Shown here piece by piece: positions 42,192 through 51,032 of a stretch of 64,000 nt of DNA. Source of the stretch: Myxococcales bacterium (GTDB lineage Bacteria; Myxococcota_A; Polyangia; Nannocystales; Nannocystaceae); NCBI GenBank assembly GCA_020633335.1, contig JACKDU010000009.1:399106-463105 (forward strand), given 5' to 3'. Positions within the stretch are counted from its first letter, which is position 1, and each line of letters begins with the position of its first letter. The position numbers and the translations under genes are program-made. Below the pieces are notes generated by a model. That model was not told the origin of the DNA. It saw only the letters and a program-made list of their open reading frames with translations, and ran no database searches.

Positions 42192-42498
42192 CTTCGCATC
42201 ATAGCCAACGCCCGCGGATCACGAGATAGACGACCGATGGAGACCTTCCCCAGCGGCGGCGCTGCGATCGCGCGTAGTCGCGCGGAGGTGTCCGATCGGC
42301 CAGGTCATCGAGGGCGACCCGATGCGCGCGCGCGCGGTCGTCGGGGCCCTGGGGACGCGCGCGCGCGGGTCGACGTCGGCGCGTGCGCGGTGGGCGGACG
42401 AGGTGCGCGCGGAGCCGCCGATGTAGGGGAAGAAATGTCTGCGCGGACCTCCGCGCGTCCGCGGGCGGGGACGTCTCTCCCGCGGCGATCGACCGGCG
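42192..42498. other. Upstream region of the large kinase gene with CG tracts
   Basis: A 307-base gap between two minus-strand genes. It has no protein-like frame. It contains two alternating CG tracts, 42324-42336 and 42356-42367, about 20 bases apart, which could form Z-DNA under negative supercoiling. The kinase promoter should lie here, but I cannot pick out a clear -10/-35 pair. Confidence 0.4.
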
Positions 42499-45468
42499 TC
42501 AGCGGGGCCCGACGATCCGCCGGCTCAGCGCGTGGAGCCGCCGCGGGCTCAGCGGCCAGAGGTGCGCCGACGTGTCATCACCTGCGCTTAGGGCCAGCTC
42601 GCCGCCGGCGGCGACCGCGATCGATCGGATCACCCCGCGCTGGCGGCCGAGGGTGGTGACGGTCGGCGCGTCGCCGGCGAGCGACCAGCGGCGGAGGAGG
42701 CCGTCGGCGGAGCCGCCGAGGAGATCATGGCCGGCGAAGGCGAGGGCGGTGATCGTCGCGTCGGCGACCTCGAGGCTGAGGGTCGGGTTGGGATCGCCGT
42801 CGGCGAGGCGGTAGAGGTGGAGGCGGCGGTCCTCGGCGGCCGCGGCCAGCCAGGCGCCGTCGGCCGCGAGGGCGATCGCCACGACCCCGCCGACCGGCCC
42901 GCGGAGCTGGCGGAGCGCGCCCTCGCCGTCGATCCGGCCGACCCGGAGGTCGCCGTCGTCGCTGGCGGCGGCGAGCCAGCGCCCGTCGCCGCTGATCGCC
43001 AGCGAGGCGGTCGCCGAGGGGCCCTTGGCGAGGGAGCGCGAGGCGACCCCGCCGCGCGCGTAGGCGTCGAGATCGAGGAGGCTGATCGTCGGGCCGTCGC
43101 CGGCGATCGCCACCTGGGCGCCGCCGGGGATCGCCGCGAGCGCGCCGATCTCTCCGGCGAAGGTGAGCTCGCGGCAGCGGCGCTCGCTGGCCTCGGCGAG
43201 GGTGATCACGCAGGCGCCGCGATCGCTGGCGGCGACCAGGTGGCGCTCGGTGAAGACCAGGTGGCGGGGCTCGCGGAGGCCGGCGTAGGGGCGCGCGGCC
43301 TGATCGCCCTCGCCGAGCGGCCAGAGGAGGAGCTGGCCCTCGGCGTCGGCGCTCGCCGCCCAGAGGCCGTCGGCGGCGATCGTCAGCGCGCGGATCGGCG
43401 CCCGGTGGCCGTCGAGGCGGCGGAGGAGCGCGGGGCGGCCCTCGCCGTCGACCTGCCAGAGGCGGGCGCCCTGGCCGGCGGCGCTGAGCACCCGCGCGCC
43501 CTCGAGATCGACGGCGGCGTCGACCACCGGCAGGGGGTGGTGGAGGTGCTCGGCGGCCGCCCCGGTGGTCGCGGCCGCGAGGTCCCAGAGGCGGAGCGAT
43601 CCGTCCTCAAAGGCGACCAGCGCATCACCTGTCCCTTCGACCAGTTCGAAGCCGACGATCGCCCGGCTCTGGCGGAGCGCCGCCGGGTCGGCGGCCGGGT
43701 CTCGCAGATCCCAGCGGGTGAGGGCGCGGCCGGAGGCGGTGATCAGCGCGCCGTCGTCGGCGATCGCCAGGCCGGCGATCGGCCGCTCGTGATCGAGGGC
43801 CCGCGGGGTCGCGCTCGGATCGCGGGCGGCGAGGTCCCAGGCGAGGAAGGCGCGGCCGGCCGCCCCGAGGACGTGGCGACAGGCGCGATCGATCCCGAGG
43901 GCGTCGACCGGCTGGGCGAGGCCGCGGAGGCTGATCGCGCCCTTGCGCGCGCCCTTGCGGCCGCCGAGGGGGCGGGCCTGGACCTCGCCGTCGGCGGCCC
44001 CGCTCAGCGCCCAGAGCTCGCGGGCCCCCGCCTCGCCGCACTCGGCGATCCGCAGGGCGGTGATCGGCGCGGCCTGGGTGGCCAGCGCCTTGGGCTTCTG
44101 CGGGCGGCCGCGGAGCCCCCAGGCGAGGAGCTGGGGGCCGACCGCGGCGATCAAGGTGTCGCCATCGGGGGTGAAGGCGAGGGCGCTCGCGGGCTCGGCG
44201 AGCTCGAGGGCGCGGGCGCTCGGGCCGGCGGCGAGCTCGATGACCTCGATCCGCGGCGCCCCGTCGGCGGCGATCGCCGCCCGCCGGCCGTCGGCGGCGA
44301 TCACCGCGGCCCGCGGCGGGATCGCCTCGGTGAGCTCGATCCGCGCGGGCTCCCCGCGCTCGCCGGCCTCCCAGCGCCGCACCTCGCCGCGCTGATCGAT
44401 CACCAGGCCGAGGCCGCCGGCGAAGGCGATCCGCAGGGCGGGCGCGCCGAGCTCGACGCTCCGCGGCCGCCGCTCGCCGGCGCAGCGGTCCCAGCGGTGG
44501 AGGCGGCCATCGGCTGTCCCCCAGGCCATATGACAGCCGCCGGGGTCGGCCGCGAGGGCGGTGACGCCGGCGGCCTCGCGGGCGAGGGTCGGCCCGTGGG
44601 CGGCGCCGAGGAGCTCGCGCAGGGTCCCCTCGATCGCCGCGAAGGCCGGGGCGTCGTCGAGCTCGACCGCGCACTCGACCGCCTCGTCCGCCCGCTGGAG
44701 CGCCTCGTCGCCCGGCGGCGATCCCTCGCGGATCTCGGATGCTGTCCTTTGGGCCAGGACGCGGCAGCGCTCGCGGCCGAGCTCCGCGCGGGCGGCGAGG
44801 CCGGCCCGGGCGGCGATCGGCCCGAGGCGCTCGGCGTAGGCCTCGGAGCCGCCGGCGACCAGCGCCCGGCCGCCGACGAGGCCGGCGCAGAGCGCCCCGA
44901 CGAGGGCGGCGCGCGCGCGCGCGCGGAGGGTCCGCCGGGCGCGACGGGCCGCCGCCTCGGAGGCGGCGAGGAGGCCGTCGATCGCCGGCGACGCGGCGGC
45001 GAGCGGGCGCCGCCAGGCGAGCGCCTCGGCGAGCGCCTCGCCCCGCAGGAGGTGGCCCGGGTCGGGGCGCTCGTGCCAGGCCTGAGCCCGGCGCGCGAGC
45101 GCCTCGGGGGCCGCGGGGAGCGGCGGGGCGGAGGCCGGGTTCGGCGCTGGCGCAGGGCCGACGCTCGCCGCCGCCTCGCCGTCGGCGAGCGCCTGGAGGG
45201 TGAAGCCCGGGATCGTGATCCGGTCGCCCGAGGCGAGCGGCCGCGGGCCGACGACGCGCTCGCGGTTGACGTAGGTGCCGTTGCTCGAGCCGGCGTCGAC
45301 GACCACCGCCTGGCCGCCGCGCGCCTCGATCCGGAGGTGGCGACGCGAGACCCCGGGGGCCGCGAGGACGAGGTCCGACGCGGCGTCGCTGCCGACCTCG
45401 ACCTGCGGCGCGTCGAAGGTGTGGAGGCGCGGCCCGAGGCCGTCGGGGGTCACGAGGAGGCGGATCAT
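42499..45468 (-). CDS. FHA + WD40-like propeller membrane protein
   Basis: The 989-residue protein opens with an FHA domain (about 1-95): Val-Ser-Arg-Arg-His-Leu-Arg-Ile and Gly-Ser-Ser-Asn-Gly-Thr-Tyr-Val-Asn. A linker with one hydrophobic stretch follows (about 190-215: Ala-Leu-Val-Gly-Ala-Leu-Cys-Ala-Gly-Leu). From about 310 to the end there are two sets of WD40-like repeats with Leu-Arg-Leu-Trp-Asp-Leu and Asp-Gly-x-Trp-Ala-Ala-Ser/Ala units. The FHA domain should bind phosphothreonine on a kinase target, and the propeller should recruit partners. It is divergent from the kinase gene at 45682, a likely partner. Confidence 0.75.
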   Translation of the reverse strand: MIRLLVTPDGLGPRLHTFDAPQVEVGSDAASDLVLAAPGVSRRHLRIEARGGQAVVVDAGSSNGTYVNRERVVGPRPLASGDRITIPGFTLQALADGEAAASVGPAPAPNPASAPPLPAAPEALARRAQAWHERPDPGHLLRGEALAEALAWRRPLAAASPAIDGLLAASEAAARRARRTLRARARAALVGALCAGLVGGRALVAGGSEAYAERLGPIAARAGLAARAELGRERCRVLAQRTASEIREGSPPGDEALQRADEAVECAVELDDAPAFAAIEGTLRELLGAAHGPTLAREAAGVTALAADPGGCHMAWGTADGRLHRWDRCAGERRPRSVELGAPALRIAFAGGLGLVIDQRGEVRRWEAGERGEPARIELTEAIPPRAAVIAADGRRAAIAADGAPRIEVIELAAGPSARALELAEPASALAFTPDGDTLIAAVGPQLLAWGLRGRPQKPKALATQAAPITALRIAECGEAGARELWALSGAADGEVQARPLGGRKGARKGAISLRGLAQPVDALGIDRACRHVLGAAGRAFLAWDLAARDPSATPRALDHERPIAGLAIADDGALITASGRALTRWDLRDPAADPAALRQSRAIVGFELVEGTGDALVAFEDGSLRLWDLAAATTGAAAEHLHHPLPVVDAAVDLEGARVLSAAGQGARLWQVDGEGRPALLRRLDGHRAPIRALTIAADGLWAASADAEGQLLLWPLGEGDQAARPYAGLREPRHLVFTERHLVAASDRGACVITLAEASERRCRELTFAGEIGALAAIPGGAQVAIAGDGPTISLLDLDAYARGGVASRSLAKGPSATASLAISGDGRWLAAASDDGDLRVGRIDGEGALRQLRGPVGGVVAIALAADGAWLAAAAEDRRLHLYRLADGDPNPTLSLEVADATITALAFAGHDLLGGSADGLLRRWSLAGDAPTVTTLGRQRGVIRSIAVAAGGELALSAGDDTSAHLWPLSPRRLHALSRRIVGPR

Positions 45469-45681
45469 CGGCGGGGGCGCGCGTGCGGGTCGCTCCCCAC
45501 TATCGACGGCCGGCCCCGGCGGCGGCAAGCGAGGGCGCACCGACGCGGCGCCTGAAAGCAAATTGCATGATTGAACATACAAAAAAATCACTCAATCCGA
45601 GCGCCGGGCGGCCCGCGCACGCCGCCCCGCGACCCGGGCTATCATCGCCGCCGGGCAGGTCGCCGTCGGGGTCGGGGCGCT
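45469..45681. promoter_or_regulatory. Divergent promoter region, AT-rich core
   Basis: A 213-base gap between the divergent FHA-propeller and kinase genes. About 45555-45600 is much more AT-rich than the rest of the window (TTGCATGATTGAACATAC followed by a run of seven A). It probably holds promoters for both directions; exact -10 and -35 boxes cannot be fixed by eye. Confidence 0.45.
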
Positions 45682-46701
45682 GTGAACTTTGATCTCACCA
45701 ACCAGCGGATCGAGCATCGCTACCAGGTGATGCGGGTGATCGGCGCCGGCGGCATGGCGACGATCTTCGAGGCGCTCGACCAGAACCTCGGCAAGCGGGT
45801 CGCGGTCAAGGTGCTCAACCCGCCCTTCTGGGGCGATCCGATCCAGGTCGCGCGCTTCCAGCGGGAGGCCCGGGCGATCGCCCGGATCCGCCACCCCAAC
45901 CTCGTCGACGTGACCCACCACGGGATCACCGACGAGGGGATGCCCTTCCTGGTGATGGAGCTCCTCGAGGGCTGGGACCTCCTCATCGAGCTCCGGCGCC
46001 TCGGCGGGGCGATGCCCTGGCGACGGGCGCTCACCCTGGCGATCCAGGCCTGCGGCGCGCTCGGGGCGGCCCACGACGCTGGCGTGGTCCACCGCGACAT
46101 CAAGCCGAGCAACTGCTTCCTGGTGCGGGCGGGCGAGGGCGGCGAGCGGGTCAAGCTCCTCGACCTCGGGATCGCCCGGGTGATCGCCGCCAAGGACGAG
46201 GAGGACGAGGTGCCGCTCACCCAGGCGGCGGGCGGCGTCCCCGGGACCCTCCACTACATGTCGCCGGAGCAGATCCGCGGCGAGCCGGTCGATCCGCGCT
46301 CCGACATCTACAGCCTCGGGGTCGTCCTCTACCGGATGCTCACCGGCGTCCTCCCCTTCGTCGCCGGCAACGACGCGGCCTACGAGCTGATGCGGATGCA
46401 CTGCGAGGATCCGCCGCGGCCGCCGAGCGAGATCGCGCCAGCGGCCGGGATCCCGCCGGCCCTCGAAGAGGCTGTCCTCAAGGCCCTGGCCAAGGAGCCA
46501 GGTGACAGATTCGCCAGCGCGCGGGCGTTCGCCGAGGCGCTGCGGGCGGTCGAGGCCGAGAGCAGCGCCGCGCTGGTCGCCCCCCTCGGGGCCGCGCCGG
46601 CGGCGGCGGCCGGGCGCCGGCGCCTCGGCCTCTGGGTCGGCGGCAGCGCCCTGGCGGCCGGGCTGGTCGGGCTCGCGCTGCTGGGGATCGGCGACGGCTG
46701 A
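45682..46701 (+). CDS. Membrane-anchored Ser/Thr protein kinase
   Basis: The 339-residue protein has a full kinase domain (about 14-285): Gly-Ala-Gly-Gly-Met-Ala, Lys43, His-Arg-Asp at 137-139 and Asp-Leu-Gly at 161-163 (Leu for Phe is common in bacterial kinases). It ends in one membrane segment (about 316-336) and stops a few residues later. GTG at 45682 is the best start since the domain follows directly. The next frame, nearly contiguous, encodes a Cys-containing extracytoplasmic-looking domain, so the kinase may naturally continue into it (see the next entry). Confidence 0.85.
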   Translation: MNFDLTNQRIEHRYQVMRVIGAGGMATIFEALDQNLGKRVAVKVLNPPFWGDPIQVARFQREARAIARIRHPNLVDVTHHGITDEGMPFLVMELLEGWDLLIELRRLGGAMPWRRALTLAIQACGALGAAHDAGVVHRDIKPSNCFLVRAGEGGERVKLLDLGIARVIAAKDEEDEVPLTQAAGGVPGTLHYMSPEQIRGEPVDPRSDIYSLGVVLYRMLTGVLPFVAGNDAAYELMRMHCEDPPRPPSEIAPAAGIPPALEEAVLKALAKEPGDRFASARAFAEALRAVEAESSAALVAPLGAAPAAAAGRRRLGLWVGGSALAAGLVGLALLGIGDG

Positions 46702-46711
46702 TGGCGGGGCG

Positions 46712-47272
46712 GTGGCCCCGGTCGCGGGTGAGCGGGCCAAGCAGGTGAGCCTCGCGGTCGCGGCCGCGGCCCCGGGCGCGCCGGCGATGGCGCTGGCGGA
46801 GCTCCGTCCGGAGCCGCCGAAGCCGGACGCGGCGGCGCGTGACCACGCGGGCCATGATCACGGGGCCGACGACGAGGCGGCGGCGAAGGAGGCGGCGAAG
46901 GAGGCGGAGGCCGCCGCGGCGAGCAAGGCGAAGGAGGCGGCGAAGGAGCTGGCGAAGGATCCGCCGAAGAAGATCCGCCGGGCCAAGAAGGCGCCGCCGC
47001 CCCCCGATCCCCGGATCGAGCCGCTCCTCCGCGAGCTCGAGAACCACCGCGGCAAGTTCCGTCACTGCCGCGATCTGATCCCGCCGGGGCAGGGCTACAC
47101 CTTCGCCTTCGACCTCACGCTGAAGCCGGTCTCGGGCTACGTCAGCGCGGTCGCGCCGGCCGACGGCGACGCCTCGAAGATGGCGAGCTGCATGAGCGCG
47201 GTGCTGGCGAAGCTGCACTTCCACGGGGTCCCCGAGGGCGGGACGATCCGCGGGCTCCGCTTCGCGCTCTGA
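46712..47272 (+). CDS. AgmX/PglI-like C-terminal domain, possibly split from the kinase
   Basis: The 186-residue frame begins 10 bases after the kinase stop with GTG and is shifted by one base relative to it; the same frame is open upstream to about 46502. Residues 1-110 are an Ala/Lys/Glu-rich helical linker with His-Asp-His. Residues 115-186 resemble the AgmX/PglI C-terminal domain of myxobacterial envelope proteins: Phe-Arg-His-Cys-Arg-Asp, Phe-Ala-Phe-Asp-Leu-Thr-Leu and Ala-Ser-Cys-Met-Ser-Ala-Val-Leu. As it has no signal peptide of its own, it makes most sense as the periplasmic part of the kinase. Confidence 0.6.
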   Translation: MAPVAGERAKQVSLAVAAAAPGAPAMALAELRPEPPKPDAAARDHAGHDHGADDEAAAKEAAKEAEAAAASKAKEAAKELAKDPPKKIRRAKKAPPPPDPRIEPLLRELENHRGKFRHCRDLIPPGQGYTFAFDLTLKPVSGYVSAVAPADGDASKMASCMSAVLAKLHFHGVPEGGTIRGLRFAL

Positions 47273-47287
47273 GGGGAGCCGAGCGGC

Positions 47288-48292
47288 TCAGAGCGAGACC
47301 CCGCCCGCCGCGCTCGCCGGCTCCTCGCGGAGGGGCTCGCCGAGCGCGTGCAGGAGGTCGCGCTCGATCGTCTGGCAGAGCGTCGAGATCGGCACGTCGT
47401 TCGCGCTGCCTTCAAAGGGGTTCTCGGTCGCGGAGCCGATCTTCTCCATCGTGTGGAAGACCCAGGCGACGAGCACGCTGAAGGGGACGGTCAGCCAGAC
47501 CATGCCGGGGCCGAAGGACTCGAACTCCTCGAGCATCCCGAAGGGCACGAGGGCGATGAAGAGCCGCACGAAGTAGAGGTTGAGGGTCGCGTACTGGCGC
47601 GGGTAGGGGAAGTTCTTGATCCGCTCGCACTTGCCCTGGAGGTCGAGGAGGTCGCGGAGGGTCTGCTGCATCGCGACCTGGCGGAAGTCGGTGACGAGCC
47701 CCGCGCGGTGGAGCTCGTCCAGGGCGCGGGCCTGGGTCATCAGGAGCGCGGTCGCGGGGTTGGGCGCGGCCATGGCCGCCGCGCGCTCCTCGTCGTCGAG
47801 GTCCCGGCTCAGCGCCGCCTCGAGCGGAGTCTCCCACTCCGGGACCCGGACGCCGAGGTGGGCGTCGAGGTGACGCGTGGACACGGCGTCCTCCCAGGGG
47901 CGGGGCTGGCGGAGCGCGTATCGCAGGGCCGTCAACCACGCGAGGTGGCGGTGGATGAGGCGCGCGCGGAGGGGGGCGAGGGCGTCGTCGTCCTGCGGCG
48001 CGCGGAGCTGGCTCATCACCGCCGCGGACCACCCGCGGGAGGCGTTGACGATCCCGCCCCAGATCTTGCGCGCCTCCCAGAGGCGGTCGTAGGAGGCGCT
48101 GTTCTTGAAGCTGACGAGGAACGCGACGGCGGTGCCGAGCAAGGCGATCGGCAGCCAGGGGACGGAGAGATCGCCGAGCGACGCCCACTCGTGGAGCATC
48201 GTCGGCACGAGCGCGAGGATCACGAAGCTCGCCAGCTCGCGCCACGTCCAGCTCCACACGGCTCGGAGACTGTAGAAGCGACCTGTGTACAC
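47288..48292 (-). CDS. Bestrophin-like membrane channel
   Basis: The 334-residue protein matches bacterial bestrophin family proteins: two early membrane segments, Phe-Lys-Asn-Ser-Ala-Ser-Tyr-Asp-Arg-Leu-Trp-Glu-Ala-Arg-Lys-Ile-Trp-Gly, then Asn-Phe-Pro-Tyr-Pro and a late Asn-Pro-Phe-Glu. Family members are pentameric ion channels. GTG at 48290-48292 was chosen because AGGAGG lies four bases upstream and the protein starts there in the family; the longer frame adds 26 unrelated residues. Confidence 0.85.
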   Translation of the reverse strand: MYTGRFYSLRAVWSWTWRELASFVILALVPTMLHEWASLGDLSVPWLPIALLGTAVAFLVSFKNSASYDRLWEARKIWGGIVNASRGWSAAVMSQLRAPQDDDALAPLRARLIHRHLAWLTALRYALRQPRPWEDAVSTRHLDAHLGVRVPEWETPLEAALSRDLDDEERAAAMAAPNPATALLMTQARALDELHRAGLVTDFRQVAMQQTLRDLLDLQGKCERIKNFPYPRQYATLNLYFVRLFIALVPFGMLEEFESFGPGMVWLTVPFSVLVAWVFHTMEKIGSATENPFEGSANDVPISTLCQTIERDLLHALGEPLREEPASAAGGVSL

Positions 48293-48403
48293 GCGTCCTC
48301 CTGATCTCGAGGTCTCCCCTCCGGGGCCTCGTCGCTGGAGTGTGTGGGGCGCCGCCCGGTCGCGTGTCAAGGTGGAGAGAGGCGCGGCGACGGCGCAGGC
48401 TCG

Positions 48404-49186
48404 CTAGGACCCGTCGTCCGCGTCCTCGTCGCCGCCGCCGAGGGCCGCGAGGCGGGCGTCGATCGCCGCCCGCGTGCACACGACCGCGGCCGGCGCGTCC
48501 ACCCTGGCGATCGGCGCTTCGCCCCGCAGGCGGGCGGCGATCCGCTCGAGGCTCGCCTCCCAGGCCGCGTTGGCCCGGGCGATCGCCGCCTGGCGCTCGT
48601 CCAGGCGGACGCGGACGAGCTCGGCGATCGCGTCCTGCTCGGCCGGCGGGGCGGTCGGCAGGCGGGTCTTCAGGACGTCGTCGTCGAGGATCGCCGGGTA
48701 GCTCGAGCCGGTGCTCCACTTGCGGAATTGCTCGAGGGTGCTGGGGAGCCGCAGCGCGTAGTGGAGGAAGAAGGGGTTCACGCCGGCGCGCGCCCGGAGC
48801 ACGGTGAAGGCGGTCGAGCAGAGCTGACCGTGGAGGCGCTCGGGGACGATGGCGATCGCCCCGCGGGTCGGTCGACAGGTCGAGATCACGAGGTCGTAGG
48901 CGCGGATCACCTTGCGTGCCCGCGACGGCGCCTCGTCGCCGCTCAGCTCCTGGGGGCTGTCGATCGTCCCGGTGTCGACGTTGACGCTGGCGATATCCAC
49001 GTAGAGAAAGGTCGCCTCCGGGGTCCGGGTCGGATCGCGCTTCGCCGTCACCAGGGTGGCGAGCTCACGCACCGGCCGCAGCGACGCCGGCGGGAAGGCG
49101 CGGAGCCCCTCGGGGGGCAGGTGGTAGTCGATGTCCCAGCGGCCCTCGCGGCGGAGCAGCTCGGCGCTGACGACGAGCGAGCGCAT
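48404..49186 (-). CDS. Type I restriction S-subunit-like specificity protein
   Basis: The 260-residue protein contains one target-recognition-like domain, about half of a usual HsdS. It has the central pattern Tyr-Val-Asp-Ile-Ala-Ser-Val, Ala-Tyr-Asp-Leu-Val-Ile-Ser-Thr, Phe-Phe-Leu-His-Tyr-Ala-Leu and a helical tail with Ala-Glu-Gln-Asp-Ala-Ile, all typical. Two copies could pair to recognise a palindromic or bipartite site. Its ATG directly follows the stop of the methylase gene. Confidence 0.7.
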   Translation of the reverse strand: MRSLVVSAELLRREGRWDIDYHLPPEGLRAFPPASLRPVRELATLVTAKRDPTRTPEATFLYVDIASVNVDTGTIDSPQELSGDEAPSRARKVIRAYDLVISTCRPTRGAIAIVPERLHGQLCSTAFTVLRARAGVNPFFLHYALRLPSTLEQFRKWSTGSSYPAILDDDVLKTRLPTAPPAEQDAIAELVRVRLDERQAAIARANAAWEASLERIAARLRGEAPIARVDAPAAVVCTRAAIDARLAALGGGDEDADDGS

Positions 49187-50911
49187 CTACCAGCCCACCT
49201 CGGCGTGAAAGGCCGCGGCCGCGCTCGCGACCTCGCCGCCCGGCCTCGGTCGGCCGGTGGCGTCGTAGCCGAGGTTGTCGAGCTCGGCGAGGAGGCACCT
49301 CGCGTCGGCCGTCGGCGCCGCGCCAGCTTCCACCTTGCGGAGGACCACGAGGCAGGTCCGGACCATCGCGCCGAAGGGGGCGAAGGCGTCCTCGGGCAGG
49401 GTGATGATCGCCTTGAGCTCGGCGACCCCCTCGAGCCAGCGCCGGACGAAGCGCATGTTCTTGTTCTTGAGGATCCCCTCCGGGAGGACGATCGCCAGGC
49501 GACCGCCGGGCCTGAGGAATTGGAGCGAGCGCTCGAGCCCGAGGACCTCGAGGGGGAGCGAGCGCCTGCCGCGGGCGAGCTCGAAGCGGCCGATCGCGCC
49601 GAGGGCCTCCGGGCGGAGGACGCTGCCGAAGGGCGGGTTGGTGACGACCACGTCGAAGAGCGCCGGCTCGGCCGCCCCCTCGCCGGCGAGCGCGAGGAGC
49701 TCGGGGTAGTTCTCGAGGCTGAGGAGCGCGTCGGTGTTGCGGATCCTCGCGTGGCCGTCGCCCAGGAGGAGCGCGTCGGTCGTGGCGATCCGGACCATCC
49801 GCTCCGACTTCTCGATGCCGTGGAGCTCGGGCCGCGCCCCCTCCCCCTGGTGGGCGCGGACGTAGCTCGAGCAGCGGGTCAGGAAGTGCCCGGAGCCGCA
49901 GAAGGGATCGAGGATCCGCTCCGACGCCCGCGGCTGGATGATCTCGACCGCGAGCTCGACGATCGGATCGGGCGTGAAGAACTGCCCCATCCCCGCGCGG
50001 ATCGCCGGCGCGAGCACCCGCTGGAAGGCGCGCCCCTTGAGGTCGGTCTGCGAGTCGACGAGCGAGAAGCCCTGGAGCCGCTCGGTGACCCGGAAGAGGG
50101 CGGCGTCGCTGAGGCGGAGCGGGGCCTTGAAGACCCCGCGCGAGCGCTCGTCGCCGGCGCGCTCGCGGGCGTCCTCGTAGAGCGCGCGGAGGCTCGACGC
50201 GGCCTCGGCGGGCGAGCTCGCGCCGGCGACCTGGAAGCGGAGGGCCGCGCCATCGCCCGCGGCGAGCGACGCCCGCTCGTCGAAGATCTTCGCGTAGAGC
50301 ACCTTGGCGAGCTCGTCGAGCGCCTCGTCGTCGTGGAGGCCGTCGACGTCGCGCATCGTCGAGTGGAGCTCGAAGAGGAGGCGCTCGTAGGTCGGCGAGA
50401 GCGGCTGGAGGTCGCCCGGAGCGCGGCCGAGCGGCGAGCGGGTGGCGAGCTCGCGGTCGAAGGCCGGGAGGTCGGGGATGTACTCGAAGTCGTCGGGGCC
50501 GATCCGCCGGCGGAGGATCCGGGTCCGGCGGCCGTCGGTGACGAGGCCGAGGGTGGCGCTCGGGGTCGACGCGAGGGCCGCGTGGAGGCGTCGCTCGGCG
50601 TCGTCGAGCGCGCCCTGGGCCGCGCCGAGGGGGCAGGCCTCGAGGAGGAGGAAGGGGCGGCCGCTGGCGTTGGTGAGGGCGGCGAGGGGGCCGTCGATCG
50701 TCAGCCGCTCCGCGAGCCAGGCGTCGGGGTAGCCGTAGGCGTCGACCAGCCGGCGGAGCGCCCACTGGCGGACGAACTCGGCGATCGACGCCGGGGCGTC
50801 GTCGTCGTCGCCGCCGCGCGCCGCTCGTCGGGCGGCGTCGCTGACCTCCGGGTGCGCGAGCGAGCGCCACGCGGCGGGCCGGATGAGGAAGAAGTCGCCG
50901 AGCCTGGACAT
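49187..50911 (-). CDS. N-6 adenine DNA methylase, HsdM-like
   Basis: The 574-residue protein has a class I methylase core at about 295-520: Gln-Phe-Phe-Thr-Pro, then Ile-Leu-Asp-Pro-Phe-Cys-Gly-Ser-Gly (SAM-binding motif I) and Val-Thr-Asn-Pro-Pro-Phe with Asn425-Phe428 as the catalytic motif IV. Residues 30-150 resemble the type I R-protein N-terminal nuclease-like domain, but the expected Glu-x-Lys reads Glu-Ala-Cys, so it is probably inactive. It should methylate adenine in DNA at the site read by the next gene. No restriction subunit is in the window. ATG at 50909-50911 was chosen over a GTG 24 bases upstream. Confidence 0.8.
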   Translation of the reverse strand: MSRLGDFFLIRPAAWRSLAHPEVSDAARRAARGGDDDDAPASIAEFVRQWALRRLVDAYGYPDAWLAERLTIDGPLAALTNASGRPFLLLEACPLGAAQGALDDAERRLHAALASTPSATLGLVTDGRRTRILRRRIGPDDFEYIPDLPAFDRELATRSPLGRAPGDLQPLSPTYERLLFELHSTMRDVDGLHDDEALDELAKVLYAKIFDERASLAAGDGAALRFQVAGASSPAEAASSLRALYEDARERAGDERSRGVFKAPLRLSDAALFRVTERLQGFSLVDSQTDLKGRAFQRVLAPAIRAGMGQFFTPDPIVELAVEIIQPRASERILDPFCGSGHFLTRCSSYVRAHQGEGARPELHGIEKSERMVRIATTDALLLGDGHARIRNTDALLSLENYPELLALAGEGAAEPALFDVVVTNPPFGSVLRPEALGAIGRFELARGRRSLPLEVLGLERSLQFLRPGGRLAIVLPEGILKNKNMRFVRRWLEGVAELKAIITLPEDAFAPFGAMVRTCLVVLRKVEAGAAPTADARCLLAELDNLGYDATGRPRPGGEVASAAAAFHAEVGW

Positions 50912-51003
50912 GCCGGTCGCGGGGGCTTCTAGCACGGCGATCGCCGGAGCCTCGGGCCGGGCGCGACGGAACGCACGGACGCGGGGCGATTGGGATGTTG
51001 ACT

Positions 51004-51020
51004 TTGAAAATGGTTTTCAA
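51004..51020. promoter_or_regulatory. Probable Fur box
   Basis: TTGAAAA (51004-51010) and TTTTCAA (51014-51020) are perfect inverted arms around TGG, ending 12 bases before the imelysin start. It matches the Fur-type TGAAAAT-nn-TTTTCA core and is one of the few AT-rich palindromes in the region. The downstream genes are iron-uptake-type genes, in agreement with iron-starvation control. Confidence 0.7.
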
Positions 51021-51032
51021 TATCGAAGACCC

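Noticed and set aside
48404..50911. A complete type I restriction-modification system
   Set aside because: No helicase-nuclease R subunit is present on either side within the window.
48344..50932. An 862-codon open frame on the plus strand
   Set aside because: It is the antisense shadow of the methylase and specificity genes.
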